Assembly (NCBI RefSeq): GCF_040954835.1
Contig: NC_090709.1
Span: 44,028,490 to 44,092,489, forward strand
From: Lepisosteus oculatus
Taxonomy: Eukaryota; Chordata; Actinopteri; Semionotiformes; Lepisosteidae
DNA: 64,000 nucleotides
Direction: 5' to 3'
The notes under the pieces were generated by a model. That model saw only the letters and a program-made list of their open reading frames with translations. It ran no database searches and was not told the origin of the DNA. The position numbers were made by a program, and so were the translations under genes. Positions 43,114 through 55,254 of this stretch are shown here, one piece after another (positions within the stretch are counted from its first letter, which is position 1; each line of letters starts with the position of its first letter).

Positions 43114-43119
43114 AATAAA
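43114..43119 (+). terminator. polyadenylation signal of the ZP3-type gene
   Basis: AATAAA 66 bases after the stop codon, followed by a TGT-rich stretch (CCCTTCTGTCTGCCC). The 3' untranslated region is therefore very short. Confidence 0.85.
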
Positions 43120-43139
43120 GCTGTGAAAGACCCTTCTGT

Positions 43140-43919
43140 CTGCCCTTGTTTCTTTATGGTTTATAGGTTTGAATGGGGTGGAGGAATTCAAGGGAAGTAT
43201 TTGTGGGGGTTCCCCTTTCAAGAATGCTTCCCGTATTGCTGCCAATGAGGACTGAAAATGGCTGGAGTAATAAAGCATTGTACTGGGGGAAGATAGCCGC
43301 ACTATTCCTTGGGCAGGTCATTGTGACTTTTTTACTGGGGGAGAGACAGAGGTGTTCAATATACTGGCAGTCCTCCTGTTTCCTAGAGGGGTAGTGCTTA
43401 TGGAGTGTGAGTTGCTACTGTAGTGCCCAGTAAGAGTGAGATCTGATGTCCTATTCTAGGCTGCACAAACTTCCTAAAAGAAACACAAGGAAGGGATTGT
43501 CAACAGGGGCTTGGTGTAAAGTAGGCCTTCCCTTCCTTAGCAGAGGAACAATTCTGGTGCCCAAACATCAGTGAATAAAGGTACAGTTAGAATCTTGGAG
43601 GTCTTGTCTTATGGGTGTTGGTTTCACAGTATTGGACAGTCACGGGAAGTATTAGGATTGAGACTGGAGATCCCAGTACTTGACTGGGAGGACGGGTGTT
43701 CACAACCACCTCTACCAGCAGCACAGACTGTGTAGATTGAGACTGAACGCTTACTACACAAAGCCTCTCCACTGTTTCAGTGTCCCATGTCATGAATTTC
43801 AAGTGAATCCTAGTCTCCCGTTGTGACTACCTATAATTTGCACAAATCCTGCTGGCCCACTAACACTGTTAATTTTTAGCCCTACTGCAATGCCCTATTA
43901 AAGTTTCAAGGATTTAGGA
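43140..43919. other. spacer downstream of ZP3, nothing recognised
   Basis: Only short frames; no repeat pair found in the window. Confidence 0.4.
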
Positions 43920-44040
43920 TAAACTATTTTATATAATGGTTCCAAAGGTGGCTTCGCAAAGCACTTGAAATAATTACAATAAGAATACACAGGATAAAAC
44001 AATTCCAATAGACAGAGGAGACCATGGATGGTGGTACTGT
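43920..44040 (-). mobile_element. L2-like LINE tail fragment
   Basis: On the plus strand TTTTATATAATGGTTCCAAAG, GGTGGCTTCGCAAAGC and the ACAGAGGAGACCATGGATGG stretch parallel 28367-28540, the LINE 3' tail. The RT-coding part is absent. Confidence 0.65.
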
Positions 44041-44103
44041 AGGTTATGCCGGTTCAGGGACGCCAAATATGTAATCATAGTGGCTCTCTGAAGGCACCAG
44101 TTC

Positions 44104-45460
44104 TGTAGGGTTTGGGCATTTACTGAGACAATTATTAATTGTAGCAGTAAATCACAAAGTTGATTCTTTTGATGGCTTTAGAATCCAACCATGCGACATA
44201 ACTCAAACAACGCGCACACACAGGTACTAATACACAAGGATACATTTATTAATACATAGAATATGCATATAAACCTAACAGATCTTATCGAGAGGGTTAT
44301 CAGAATACAAAAGATATATATTCAATCAGTTACAAAGAGTTACACATCAAGAGGACATACGTTCAGTATATCATTCATTAAGACCGTTTCGTAAAGTGGA
44401 CTTGGTTACAACTTCTACATTAGATACTCAAACAAGTACATAACTCTTAGGAATTAAATTGATATCAACTGGTTGGGATAACAATTGAATTCTCGAGCTG
44501 TAATGCATTGAAGTTGAATACTCATCCAATCTTTGGGGATTCAGATCTCCTGTGGGCACAAAGGAACAGTTGCAGGCTGTTGCTGTCCAATCCGCGCTCT
44601 CTGGCTCGGTGCCAGGCTGTGCTGTGCGGCTTGCGACGGTGCGCTGCTGATGCTCATTGTTGGCTTTAACTAGCAAAGTTTGTGCACAGGAGAAAAGATG
44701 ACTGTGGGTCCCAGCAAGTCAGGAAGAGGACCGGTTCGTTCCTGATGAAGAGCTAGTTCTGAATAGTGATTCAGCTTTCCACAGTTCCGACCTGTTCACG
44801 AGGCCTGCTGCTGGTTACTCTCTGGCAACCTCCACTCTAGACTCTTCGAACAAAGGAAGGTTCTGGCACTCGGACACACTGGCCGTTCCATGGTTGTCCG
44901 GGCTGAGTCTCAGGATGGTCAGGAGGCGCGCTGCGAGAATGTCCTGCCCTTGGGAGCCTTCTGCTCCTGGGCCGTCCTGCCCTGGAATTCTCCTTTGAAT
45001 TCCCTTTAGAACAGTCCTCAGAATCCTCTCCAGAATCTTGCTGAATCTCAATCTGAATCTGAATCTCTGTGTTGCCTGTTTTTACCTGGAGGAACTTCAG
45101 CTCATTGATTGGCTGAAAGTTCCATGGGCATCAGAGTCCCACGTGGGTTACTCGGCCCTACCAGTCCCTGATTGGTTGATCAAGGTGAGATATGAGTCAC
45201 TTACTCCTGACACTTAGTAATGCAGTCCAGATGTCCAACTGGCACTCCCTAGACAGATAGGCGCCAATGGGTGACCATTGATCATGATAGCCAGGCTTAG
45301 CTAAGTGCATCCCCTTTGGGAGCTGTCCTTGGACCTTAAATCACCTTGCATGAATGGTTTCTCTGTGGCTGCACCACAGAGATGAACAGAGAAATGAGGC
45401 CTAATTTGGGATAGCTCAGAAACACTTAATTCTGCCTTATTATTAAGCCTCGCCGCTACA
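44104..45460 (-). mobile_element. LTR fossil, inverted copy
   Basis: Reverse complement of the LTR at 18993-20382. On its own strand it is preceded by an A5G6-type purine tract (45461-45477), as expected just before a 3' LTR. It is followed by GAACTGGTGCC, the leader expected after a 5' LTR. Internal-type sequence on both sides suggests a recombined tandem remnant. No gag or pol is visible; broken and not recent. Confidence 0.7.
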
Positions 45461-45477
45461 TATCCCCCCTTTTTGAA

Positions 45478-45824
45478 GGTCACGAGGTCCTGAGGTGTTG
45501 TTGCCTTCAAAACAAAACAGAGTTAAGTGATGTCCCTTGTCATTAGAACACTAATCTTAAATGTCTACATTACTCCTCGAGAATTCATACCAGAACCAGC
45601 ATTGGGAACAAACAGGATGAATAACATCTGGAGTATGTATAAACACGGTAGGAGACATTATCTCAGTCTAGGAATTACACATGAGGAAGTTCACTGTCAA
45701 TATCTGATACCTCTGTAGTAGATATTTGGGGAGAAGTCACTTCCTTTCTTTTGACATGCTACCTTTGACTCATTCATGCTACCCAGAGTACATCTTGATG
45801 TGAGACTACATCATTCAGAGTACA
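45478..45824. other. spacer, possibly LTR-element internal sequence
   Basis: It lies between the purine tract and the array fragment. No coding domain is visible. Confidence 0.35.
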
Positions 45825-46605
45825 CTGAGAAAGGGACGCGTCACTTTAGGAAGGGGGCGCTGGAGAGAGGAACAAAGGGCGCGATGAAACAAAATGCCGA
45901 AACCCGGGATCGAACCAGGGACCTTTAGATCTTCAGTCTAACGCTCTCCCAACTGAGCTATTTCGGCGGTGCGCAAAGCCCACAGCCACCTGCTCCAGCC
46001 TTCCTGTGTTGTGGCATGAGCGCACCAAGAGTAGCGGGAGAGTGTTGCAGGAACGTCACTCAGAAGGAAAGCCACCCAGCTGCGCCCTCTGAGCTCTGTC
46101 CAGCGCATCTTCCTCGCATGGACTCCTGCCTGCGACGGGCGGGAAACAATTAGCAAGAACAGAACGACACCCCATGGGTGTCTCATGACCGCACCTTAGG
46201 TTGTGACACGTGCAGGTGTGAGGGGTTGCCGGGCTACTTTGGAGCAGAGCTTGGGCGGAGGGGGGGCGGGAAAGCAGACAAAGAGGTGACACCTCAAGGT
46301 CTGCACGATCACAGCTCTCCGCCGCCCCAGGCTTCCGCTCGATAAGCTACTGGACACACCCGCCCCTCCTCACACAGACCGTGGAAAAGCCCCCGAGTGG
46401 GAGGGCTCGCTCTTCCTCCCAGGAGCTCTTGGACACGACGCCCAGACAGGGCGCGGGGAGCCGCCGCCTGCAAACACGGCTCCAGGCAGGACTCCACTCC
46501 GCAGGAGCCGCAGAGCAGAGGAGATGAGGGCAGCTTAGCTCCTGTTCAGAGACCTGAGCTGTTGTTGCTGTGGATGCTGTCTTTTCTGTTCTCGGGGTAG
46601 GACAT
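45825..46605. repeat. second-locus fragment of the tRNA array unit
   Basis: Matches unit positions from about 3300 through the Phe gene to the GATGCTGTCTTTTCTG site (unit 1 position ~680), then breaks. It shares unit 1's C in ACACCCCATGGG where units 2-5 have G. The orientation is the same as the main array, over 30 kb away. Confidence 0.93.
45895..45967 (-). tRNA. tRNA-Phe (GAA), second locus
   Basis: Same 73 bases as the array copies, with the AAAA terminator on the plus strand just below. Base 45968, immediately 5' of the gene, is G instead of A. It should be functional. Confidence 0.96.
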
Positions 46606-46908
46606 CAGGAAGCACATTGAAGCGCTGCGACATGCACTGTACAGATCCTGCCACTACTGGGCCCGATTTCCCCGGATCGAAACCGGGCGGAAACAGGCCC
46701 GTTTCGTTTGTTGCCATGCACACTGTTTGGGGATTCGCCTAGCGCTGTGATCGAACAGACCCACTCACCTCTTAGTGTGGCGGGATCTGCACAGTGGATG
46801 TCGCAGCGCATCCTGCTTTCACTTCAATGCATGTCCTGATGTACCCTGGTCTCCCGCGTGACAGGTGGGGATACTTGCCACTATACTAACGAGGAAGACA
46901 TCGCTCTC
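46606..46908 (-). repeat. inverted array segment, second locus
   Basis: Nearly the same as 15190-15466. It holds a CATCAGGAAGCACATTGAAG remnant, a tRNA-Val 3' fragment on the plus strand (about 46672-46697), then inverted spacer and an inverted truncated Asp. Confidence 0.88.
46842..46895 (-). pseudogene. truncated tRNA-Asp pseudogene, inverted, second locus
   Basis: Counterpart of 15402-15455: acceptor 5' strand, D arm and GTC anticodon arm present, T arm missing. Confidence 0.82.
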
Positions 46909-46910
46909 TG

Positions 46911-47707
46911 CTTAGTGTGCAAAACACTTACTTGCAGCATTGTGGGTGCTGTGGTTTAAATGATATTGGTTTGTGAACAGAATACCCCTATCCCAGTACA
47001 TTGTGCCACATTAAATAAACACACGAGAAAAAGAGATTCAGAACGCAAAGCTGTGTCAGTGTTCTGTGTAAAAAATCGGTTTGAACATCATGGGAGCTGT
47101 TTTTAATAAGCTGCTGAGTAAAGAATATTTTAATCTTCCTGCTGTCAGTAGTATTGTGCATATAGTTGACTCTTACCTGAATGAAAACAGGACGTAAAGG
47201 AAGGGTTTCAGAATTCAGACAAAGCTTTATTCCCGTGCTTACAGTCTGAGTAATTGGAGACTGCGCTATTCTGTTGCCTATGGTCATATACGGGTTTTTC
47301 GCATGAAGCCGTATTGAACAGTATTTCTCGCGTTGTGAACTTGTGTATACAGCGGTCCCCCGGGTTCCAGTTAGTGCGTAATTACGCATCGATGAAAAAC
47401 CGGAGGTTTAAAAAAAGATAATTAGCTCACTGATACTTTGATGTAGAGGCTGTGGAAATATCCACGTCGTGGTCTTTAAAATGCATTTGGTTTGAAGGCG
47501 TTCTGTGCGTCCGTTGCGAAGATATGGACAAAAGACTATTCGTGCTTGGTCCAAGAAATGTAATATAAACGAATAAGTAAAGGCTGAGAAAGCATTCACA
47601 ATGTATTTTATGCACAAAGCAAGTATTCTCGCGATTCTAAGAGGTTTCGTGTAAACGCTACAGGCGTGGCAAAATCGTTTTCGAACTTCAAGCTAACTTT
47701 ACCCCGG
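46911..47707 (-). repeat. ~795-bp dispersed repeat, copy 4
   Basis: Same orientation and same position next to the inverted array segment as copy 1. The 133-codon minus-strand frame (46988-47389) is open. Confidence 0.88.
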
Positions 47708-47787
47708 TGTTTTACGCTGCTCCTTTCTACACTGAACTGGTCATTTGGACACCGTAAGACAAGAGAGACACATTTCTATGTAATCAG

Positions 47788-47811
47788 GAAACCAGGAATC
47801 CTAACCGTTAG
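47788..47811 (-). pseudogene. tRNA-Glu fragment
   Basis: The minus strand reads TAACGGTTAGGATTCCTGG, the D arm and start of the anticodon stem of tRNA-Glu. The rest is gone. Confidence 0.5.
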
Positions 47812-47819
47812 CCCGTTAG

Positions 47820-48780
47820 TGCCACAGAAAAAAAAAAAACGTTTCAGCAAGATAAAATTGCAGGATAAACACATTTTTTTCTTTTTCGTAGCGCTTGTGT
47901 TTTGTTTGATTTAGCGAATTTTATACACTTTATTTCTGACACATGACTTAAAAGGCTGGTAGAGTATATTTAATGCAAGAGCGCTGAACAACAATTTTTA
48001 TCTACCGTATTGTCATGTTTTTTAAAAAAGCAAGTTAAATGCATATATAGTAAATGTTTTTTTTTTTCATATAATAGTGTTTATGGTCTGATAAACGTAA
48101 TTCATTATTTAACGGACATTTGGTATAATTAAAAAAAAAATACTCATTCACGAATGTAAACATTTTTTACAATAACGTGTTCTATTGTGATCTTGCGCCC
48201 CATGCAGCAATATCACCAGACAGTTTAATGGTCTGTCGTCCTTTTACAGTTCTGGGTTTTATTCTGTCTTCAGATGCACCAGATGTATTTTTAAAATACG
48301 TAAATAACAATTCTGGTGCAGCGAGGCATTCTGATTAATTCAGATTCACTCTTCACGTGTGTTATAGATATCATATAATGTTTTTGTATCCACGCAAAAC
48401 CTCGCATGAAGTTGATAAACTTTGCCTGTAACATATTTAACAAGGTACAGTGCCAAACTATTAAAATACATCAGAAAAGAACCCGAACTCATCTAATTTA
48501 TGTATTTGAAACGAACGGATGGGAGACTTTAATATGGCTTTCTGGAAATTCACTTTTAGGAGTTTTCGGAAGTCAGGACCCAGATACGCTCGTACAGTGA
48601 GGGAGGAGTGCTTTGACTTCCTGCTTTCAGCTCGTGCATTGTTTCTACTTGTGACCACCAACAGAGAGAGCTTTACCGGTTCACAGAAACGTCCCAGGAG
48701 GTTTCTGGGTTAAGATGGAAGAATAAATTTAATAAATGGAGATGTTATTGCCGCTGGGGAGTATGAAGGCGGTGGCGTGT
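47820..48780. other. AT-rich spacer, nothing recognised
   Basis: Short open frames without recognisable domains. Confidence 0.4.
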
Positions 48781-48829
48781 CGAGGGAAGAGACGCGCATT
48801 CCTCACGGGCAGCGCAGAGCAATGAGTCA

Positions 48830-48862
48830 CACCTGCTGCGCGCTGAGTCCTGTCCTATATAA
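48830..48862 (+). promoter_or_regulatory. orphan E-box plus TATA promoter-like pair
   Basis: CACCTG (48830-48835) is followed 20 bases later by TATATAA (48856-48862) in a GC-rich island (48770-48905) unlike its AT-rich surroundings. Spacing and motif pair resemble the ZP3 promoter at 40624-40657. No coding exon follows: a poly-T stretch and AT-rich DNA come directly after, so this may be the promoter stump of a lost or relocated gene. Confidence 0.4.
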
Positions 48863-49193
48863 CCGCTGAGCCCGGACACCCACAGCCTCTCCAGCCAGTG
48901 CTGGAGTTTTTTTTTTAAATAATACTTCAGAAGGTGCAGAAACGGACTCTTTTGCTCAGTTGAGGCTATAGGAATCTGTGTTTCTTTTCAGGCTGTCAGG
49001 AATAGCGCTTATTATATTTTTTTTTTCTCAGACTAAACAGTATCATTGGGCTGAATTTCAGTTAAACGCCTAGTTTAGGAAGATCAAGAATGAGTTAGGG
49101 AAGACAGAGGTGGAGACTAATGGAAGTTATGAAAGCCATTAATGGGTTGTCTCTGCTTGAGCTTGATTTACACCTTCATAGTGCAAAGTCTAG

Positions 49194-51286
49194 GGGTTAA
49201 TTGCAACAAACTGAAAGTGAAGTACTAACAGGCGTTCAACCCGTGTTTAGTACGCAGCTGTGGTCTGAAGTTGTGCTCCACCTTAAGTCCAATTGCAACG
49301 AACGTTGCTGCTGTGCTTAGTCCAGCACCGTACTAAACCTGTTCTCAATTGCAACGAACACAGAGTAATAGTTGTTGCCCTCTAGAAGTGACTAAACTAG
49401 TGAATTATTTTAAACCACCTCTTAATATGGCTTGAGCAACTTAGTACCATACTTGGTGTAACGATGAATTGCATTAGAAGGCTCCAGAATATAGTGGAAA
49501 TAATATCGTTACCACGTACTGAATTTATGCATCCGTCGCTTGGAAACATTGTAATATTTAATTAAAATTGCTTAACACTCATACAACATTTATTCATGAT
49601 GAAGTTGATTAATATGTGTATTTACAAAAGTGACATTTACTTATGTTGAATGTTAATCATTACTAGTAGCTGTGAAGTTTAAGGTGCTAGGGAGTGAAGA
49701 GAACAGAACCTAAGCTATTATTTATATAAATGTAGCGTGAGCCTTTAATGTGTTTTATAAAATCGAGGAGTCAACTGGATAGATTTGTTAAATATTTTAG
49801 TGATGGGTCTCTGTATTTGCGGTTATCAGAGGAAAGCAGGGATGAGGAGGAAATAGGTGGCACCCAAGCATGTTAAAGGAAAAAACTCGGCATCTTAAGT
49901 GATTTATGATGGTTTACAGTCCCTTTTCTGTCCTGTGGCTGTGATCCAATGACTGTGTTGAAACAGCCAGGGTTGTGCTAGCTCTTGATGGACTGGTATG
50001 CAAACCAAATGACAGACAAGCAAAGCGTTGTTTTACAATTCTGAAAGCTCGTTCAATGTGGCTTCTTGTGTTTTTATGACTCCTGTTATAGTGCTGGTCT
50101 TGTAATGTTGTTGGATTGTGCGCAGGTGTCAGAAGATACCGTCATAAAGGATAAGCATGAGTTAGCAAAACAACACGCCAGCAAGCACTTCCCCACTTTG
50201 AAAGGAAGATGCTGGAACTGATTCTGAGAAGGTCAGACGAACAATAATTGTTGTATTTATTTGCTCAGGTAGTTTTATAAGTTTAATTTTCAGTAAAGTT
50301 CTGTTAAAAATAAATTAATGTCAAATTAATACAGTAGTGTCCTGTCTCAAGCCCACAGCTGCAGTTCTCATTTGTTTTGTGACTTATTGCAATTGAGTAT
50401 CCCTCATTTGGTGAATTGTAGCCTCAATGCAATTCTTACATTTTAAAACTATATTTAAACTAAATGAGCTGAGCTCCAACTTGGTTCTAAATGTTTATTA
50501 AGCACAAGTTGAGCTGAACTGAAAGGAAGACATTGGAACTGACTAAAAAATAACTTAATTTGAAATGTACGCTCCTACTGATACAGGAGAGGGAGAAAAT
50601 CAAAGTTCTGAAAAGTAAGCACAAGGCACACCCTGCTAAAGAAATGTATTGCCTTAAAAAAAATGCTTAGGTCAGAGGAACAATTGTTTTTTTTTTTGCA
50701 CAAGTTTAATTTACAGTTCTGTTAAAAATTAAACTTAACTTTACTGGTTATTAGTCGGTGTGTTTTGTAATGATTTAGCTATAACGATGTGTCCACTTAT
50801 TCATCTGGAGTGTTAAACAAAATTAATGCTGCAATAATACAGTAGTGTTTAATTTCAAATGCACAGCTGCGGTTCTCATTTGTTTCATGACTAATTACAA
50901 TTGGGTATCTCATTTAATAATGACGTAGCCTCATCAGGTGAATTGTAGCCTAAATGCAATTCTTAAATTAAAAACTAACTGATTTGTCAGGAAATTTAGT
51001 TTGAATATAAAGAAGAAACAGAAAAGTAAGTGTATATTAATGTGGCCTATGTATTATTCTACTAATAAGAAGTGTTCTGATGTACAGTCCTCTCCAGTTC
51101 GGGCTAATTAGTTCAACAAGGCCAAGCCCTTGGAACCGGATTAAGCACAAGTTGAGCTGAGCTCCAGCTTTGTTCCACATGTTTTTGCTGCAATTGAACT
51201 CGGAGCGGGAGATGATCTCCAGAATGTACCGTACTAACTTAGCACGCGGCTGTGTTTTAACTTGGGATGTCCATTGCAATTGACCC
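49194..51286 (-). mobile_element. PIF/Harbinger DNA transposon, decayed
   Basis: The ends are inverted: GGGTTAATTGCAAC at the left and the complement of GGGTCAATTGCAATGG at the right, each followed by CGCAGCTGTG or CACAGCCGCGTG sequence. A transposase remnant lies inside on the minus strand. A second pair of TTGCAACGAAC sites near 49295-49370 suggests a nested or duplicated end. 50220-50470 and 50670-50990 are internal duplicates. Confidence 0.72.
49960..50132 (-). pseudogene. Harbinger (HARBI1-like) transposase remnant
   Basis: The minus strand encodes LTPAHNPTTLQDQHYNRSHK then NTRSHIERAFRIVKQRFACL, the hallmark C-terminal block of the Harbinger DDE nuclease (the region with the catalytic glutamate, here the E of IERAF). 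Upstream, LLANS-like residues appear in another frame, so the gene is frameshifted, and no full-length frame exists. Confidence 0.85.
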
Positions 51287-51289
51287 TGT

Positions 51290-52590
51290 GGGTTTATATA
51301 CATGGGTTTCTCTGCATACACTACCATAAGGGAGGAATGGTGAGTTGGAGGGAGGGCACCAGTTTGGTTTATCAAGAATACACCAAACTGAGTAGAACTA
51401 CAGATCAAACCATTCAAAATGTGCAGTAAATAGCAGTGCTTGTTCTGCAAAGAACTGTAGGATATCGCATGATGTATCAAAGTAGGGTGAAATATCTTGT
51501 AAAACCGCCAGGCGGAGCTATGAAAGCTTAATGTCTCATGTGCAGCATTTGCGCTGTTGCTAGAAAATGTATTTCTAAATATCACAAGATGTTCAAAGTT
51601 AAGTGATTTATTAATAACAACTAATAATTTCAAACTGCTTGTATTCTAAAATTGTATTTTGTTTGCGGGTGATTTGTCACTGTTTTCACAAACTTCAATT
51701 TATTAAACATCTTAGATATGGTGTTCCAGACCTCTGTTTACTTTCTGAAACTCCATCGATATTTCCTGTTTTCACACAGATAAGAATAAACTGCACGTGC
51801 AAATCTTTTCACAAGTGTAAAGATGTTCTGTGCTCAATAGCTCTTTAACACAGTACACATTATGTCATATCTTTAAGCATCAGTTGAAGCATTCTGAAGT
51901 CTGACAATCGTAAAAAGTTACCAAATAATATTGGTGAAACTGTTACCTGTCCTGGATAAAGCAATTAGAAAATAGTTGGATTTACACTTGTAAGAAAATT
52001 TCTGATTTTAATGGGACATGTTGAGTCTTTTCTTTTCAGCTTGAAATTAACTCTTGCCTACTATGTATATTCCATTGCAGCCATTTTAATGCAATGCAGC
52101 TCCATACTTCTCACAAAGTCTAGGCTAGGTGTTACACCCCACTGTGTTTATGTAGATTAGACAGTTCTACTTGGGGAGGGGAAGGAACTTTCAGTTTTCT
52201 GATGTCATTGTTGGCCTTTAACATAAGGCAATCAGCAATCAAATGTCCTGTTTTTTCTTAAGTTGAACAAAGATGTGCCACATGCATACAGTGTCATGTT
52301 GTATATTTTTAATGCTACTACAGTACAGCTTGTGGGAAATACATTTGTCCTGTATCAAAGTTTAACTTACCCTACATTACAAACTGAGTGAATTCAACAG
52401 AATCGACGGCTAAAAGCAACATGTCAAAATGTTCCCAAAATAACAAAAAGTGAACGAGTTGAGGATTCGATAATAGAGTAATCATAACAATAACTCCCGA
52501 GTTGTTTAATGCAATCCAAATGAAAGAAGGACACTTAAATAAACATGAAAAGACTATTTGTTCATTGACGAAAAGTAATGTCGCACTCTC
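51290..52590. other. spacer with a possible old copy of the ~795-bp repeat
   Basis: 51720-51850 (CTCTGTTTACTTTCTGAAAC, TTTCCTGTTTTCACACAGAT) resembles 34410-34520 in order and in translated frame. A 198-codon minus-strand frame at 51037-51633 covers part of the Harbinger end and has no recognised domain. Confidence 0.4.
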
Positions 52591-52619
52591 TCTTGTTTAA
52601 TCTGATTGTTTTATTGCTG

Positions 52620-53225
52620 CACAGACTAAAACCAGAGAGAAATAGCACCTCTTTCTTTGAAGCATTTTGTTTATCCTATCATGTATCGGTTTCCAATCAT
52701 ACAAAGTAAGTTCTGAGAATCTCCAATTCAACATACCTATGTTTTCCTGGAGAATGCAAAGCCCTTTTGCCTCTGGACCAGTCAAAATTTATGGATGTGG
52801 TTCACCCCCAGTCCCAAAATTGCTAAACAGAAGAGTGGCGTAGCGGTCGGCTCTGGCTGTCCCCTCTGTGCCGACACACTGCACATTCAATCCCTCCTTC
52901 TCTTGACTGATGGGCAAAAGGTGGACATCTGGGAGAACTGTACGTGGCATCTGTGAGTTCTGCTGTGTAGATGGTGCTTCCTGAGGGGAGAGAGACAGTG
53001 GGGACGGCACCAGCCAATTCATTAGTGGTGGTGAGCAGAGAGGACAGGATGGAGTGTCCTGAAGGGGTGTGCTCTGCTGGGGGTGGAGGGTCGTATGGAG
53101 ATACGCATTGCACCAGGTACAGCAACCTGTGTGGCAGGGAGGGGCACTTTTCAGGAGATGAAGGTCTGTTTGGAGACGGCTGACACCCTAGTGTTTGACT
53201 GCTGGAACATACAGATGCAGCCATT
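52620..53225 (-). pseudogene. BEN-domain gene, broken copy
   Basis: The minus strand parallels the last exon of the BEN gene at 55255-56326: CSSSQT, SPEKCPSLPHRLL, AEHTPSGHS, then RTVLPDVHLLPIS, ARADRYATLLFSN, and finally LYDWKPIHDRINKMLQR. These pieces lie in different frames, and a segment between the phenylalanine-rich part and the last helix is missing. It is a duplicated, non-functional copy; no matching first exons were seen. Confidence 0.82.
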
Positions 53226-53870
53226 CAAAATGCGTGGGGGATACCGCATTATTTTCCAGTACGCTGTACGCAGTCTACCGCGAGTTACCGTAAATTCTCC
53301 TATAATACGGCAAGCAAAATTATAGTATCCGGAATTTCCGCAAGGTGGAGCTAATAAAGCTCAACCTCTCATGTTTGAGCTGTCGCCATCAAAGTCTTTA
53401 ACGAAGATATTACTAATAGTAGTAATAATGAATGACCTTGGACGAGCTGTAAGTGTAAACTCAAAGTATTGGCCTGGTCAACATTCTTTATATGGAATTT
53501 ATATGGAATTTTACCACAGAAGGGAAATCTTAGTGCCTGAGCATAAAAAGAATAGGAGCATACTGCAACGCGTGTGAAGGCCATAAACGATATTAATTTT
53601 TGAACTTAAACATACAGTATATGGCTGGTCTCGGTACTTTAAAGAAAACATACACACCAGTATTCCATTTCTCACTAAACATTTTAAGCATCGAAGTCTT
53701 TAACTAACGTGATACCGGAGTCAACAAGCATACTTTTAGAATTCGATTAAAAGGGAATATAATATGGAATTGCGTATCTCAAGAAATTAATAACGATATG
53801 ATTATAGTCGTGTACTGCGACAGGGCTGTGTAGGGCTGTTTCGCCTCTCTCTTCATGCGACTTCCCTTGT

Positions 53871-53938
53871 AGCCCACTGGTCTATGTGCCCGATTACCAA
53901 CTCACGGGCTGTGTGTTCAAATTCAGCTGGTGCTGGAC
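53871..53938 (+). pseudogene. tRNA-like relic in the left arm
   Basis: TAGCCCACTGGTCTATG is A-box-like and GTGTTCAAATTCAGC B-box-like, with a CCCG/CGGG stem between. The mirror region at 59290-59335 (minus strand) holds a different decayed version next to the same TTTTAACAAACATTTCTT flank. The amino acid cannot be told. Confidence 0.35.
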
Positions 53939-54259
53939 TTTTCTTTTAACAAACATTTCTTCGAAAAAATAGAATAGCAATATTATGGACAATCAATTGA
54001 CTTTTATATTTCAAAATATCACAACATGATCGATTCTAAGTCATTTTTGATAACAATGAATAGTCACCTTCTTCCCTTCTGACAACGGTCCCTGCTTCTG
54101 CTTCCTGCTTCTATTGTGTGTGTGTGTAATAGAGTAAATTTTTATAGAGAAATGGAGGCTGGACAGTATGCGTTACAATATAAACATTTATATTGATTTA
54201 AATCGTGTTTTGATTTAAATCGCAAACGCATGTTTAATTATATGTGTTTTTTTAATCAT

Positions 54260-55250
54260 AATCAGGCTAATGCAACATAAATTGATACAGTATCTTTGTC
54301 TTCTAAGTATCTTAATAAACTTTCAGCATAGCTTTCTACCCGTTTAGATTAATTTTTCTTGGGATTTTGGGATCAAACGTGGAAGGATTAGATTGTAATC
54401 GTTTTTATTTTTCAAATACGTTTTAGAAAAGTGTAATCTATACCTGCCCAGACTGTACGCCTTCCTAAACCCCGCCCTGACCACTTTCACTCCTGTCCTG
54501 CTCTTCCCCGCGCACCCCAGCCGGGCACTCTTCGGCCTCTGCCCGGGACGAATGTATATTTTGATCTTTACATCCGGCGTGGCACCGAGGGAGCGTCTGC
54601 ATTTATAACTTAGTTTTTAAAATTAGTCAAGCAATATGAAGCATCTTCTTTTACTTTTAAGTCCCTTAAATACATTGAGCACAGCTTTCTCACCACTTAA
54701 GATTACTTTTCTATACCATCCTTACACAAAGCAGGAACTTTCCGATGACATACAGTACAAGTGGAAAGATTACAGATTTTAATCGTCTTTAATTTTGTTA
54801 CGTTATACGTTTTAGGAACATTTCATCTAAACAAACACCACAAAACTATTCTCGATTGTATTTCTGAATGTTATGTTACATCTACAGTAGTTCACTGCTT
54901 TAAATACATCGAATTAAGAAAGTTAGATGTAGCACTTTAGATCTTTTTTTCTGAACCAGGGAAAATCTGATCATGTTTCTCTATAACAATAATAAAAAAC
55001 ATTATTTTACATATCACCTTTAAAAGTGGCATCTCAAAGCAAAAAAGTAGATGGGAAAAAACAGTTAAAAGGGACCAAAGTAAATACCAGACAAACGCAA
55101 ACGCGTTTTTAATAGAAATGCTTTTATTCATTCAGCAGAGAGTGAGAGGGACATCCAGCAGAGAGAGACACACACACAGGTTTCCATTGACAAACGTAAT
55201 TGTTTTTTTACATTCCTCTTGTCTAACAGGAATGTTTTGTTTCTGGACAG
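54260..55250. other. AT-rich spacer with LINE tail fragment
   Basis: 54985-55040 is an L2-like tail (ACATATCACCTTTAAAAGTGG, CATCTCAAAGC). Otherwise nothing recognised. Confidence 0.5.
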
Positions 55251-55254
55251 ACTG

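Noticed and set aside
41063-43302. Minus-strand frames of up to 193 codons across the ZP3 gene
   Set aside because: They are antisense shadows of GC-rich ZP3 exons and introns; the plus strand has coherent splicing and known motifs.
51037-51633. 198-codon minus-strand frame as a protein gene
   Set aside because: It spans the terminal region of the Harbinger element and adjoining AT-rich DNA. The composition is atypical and no domain is visible.
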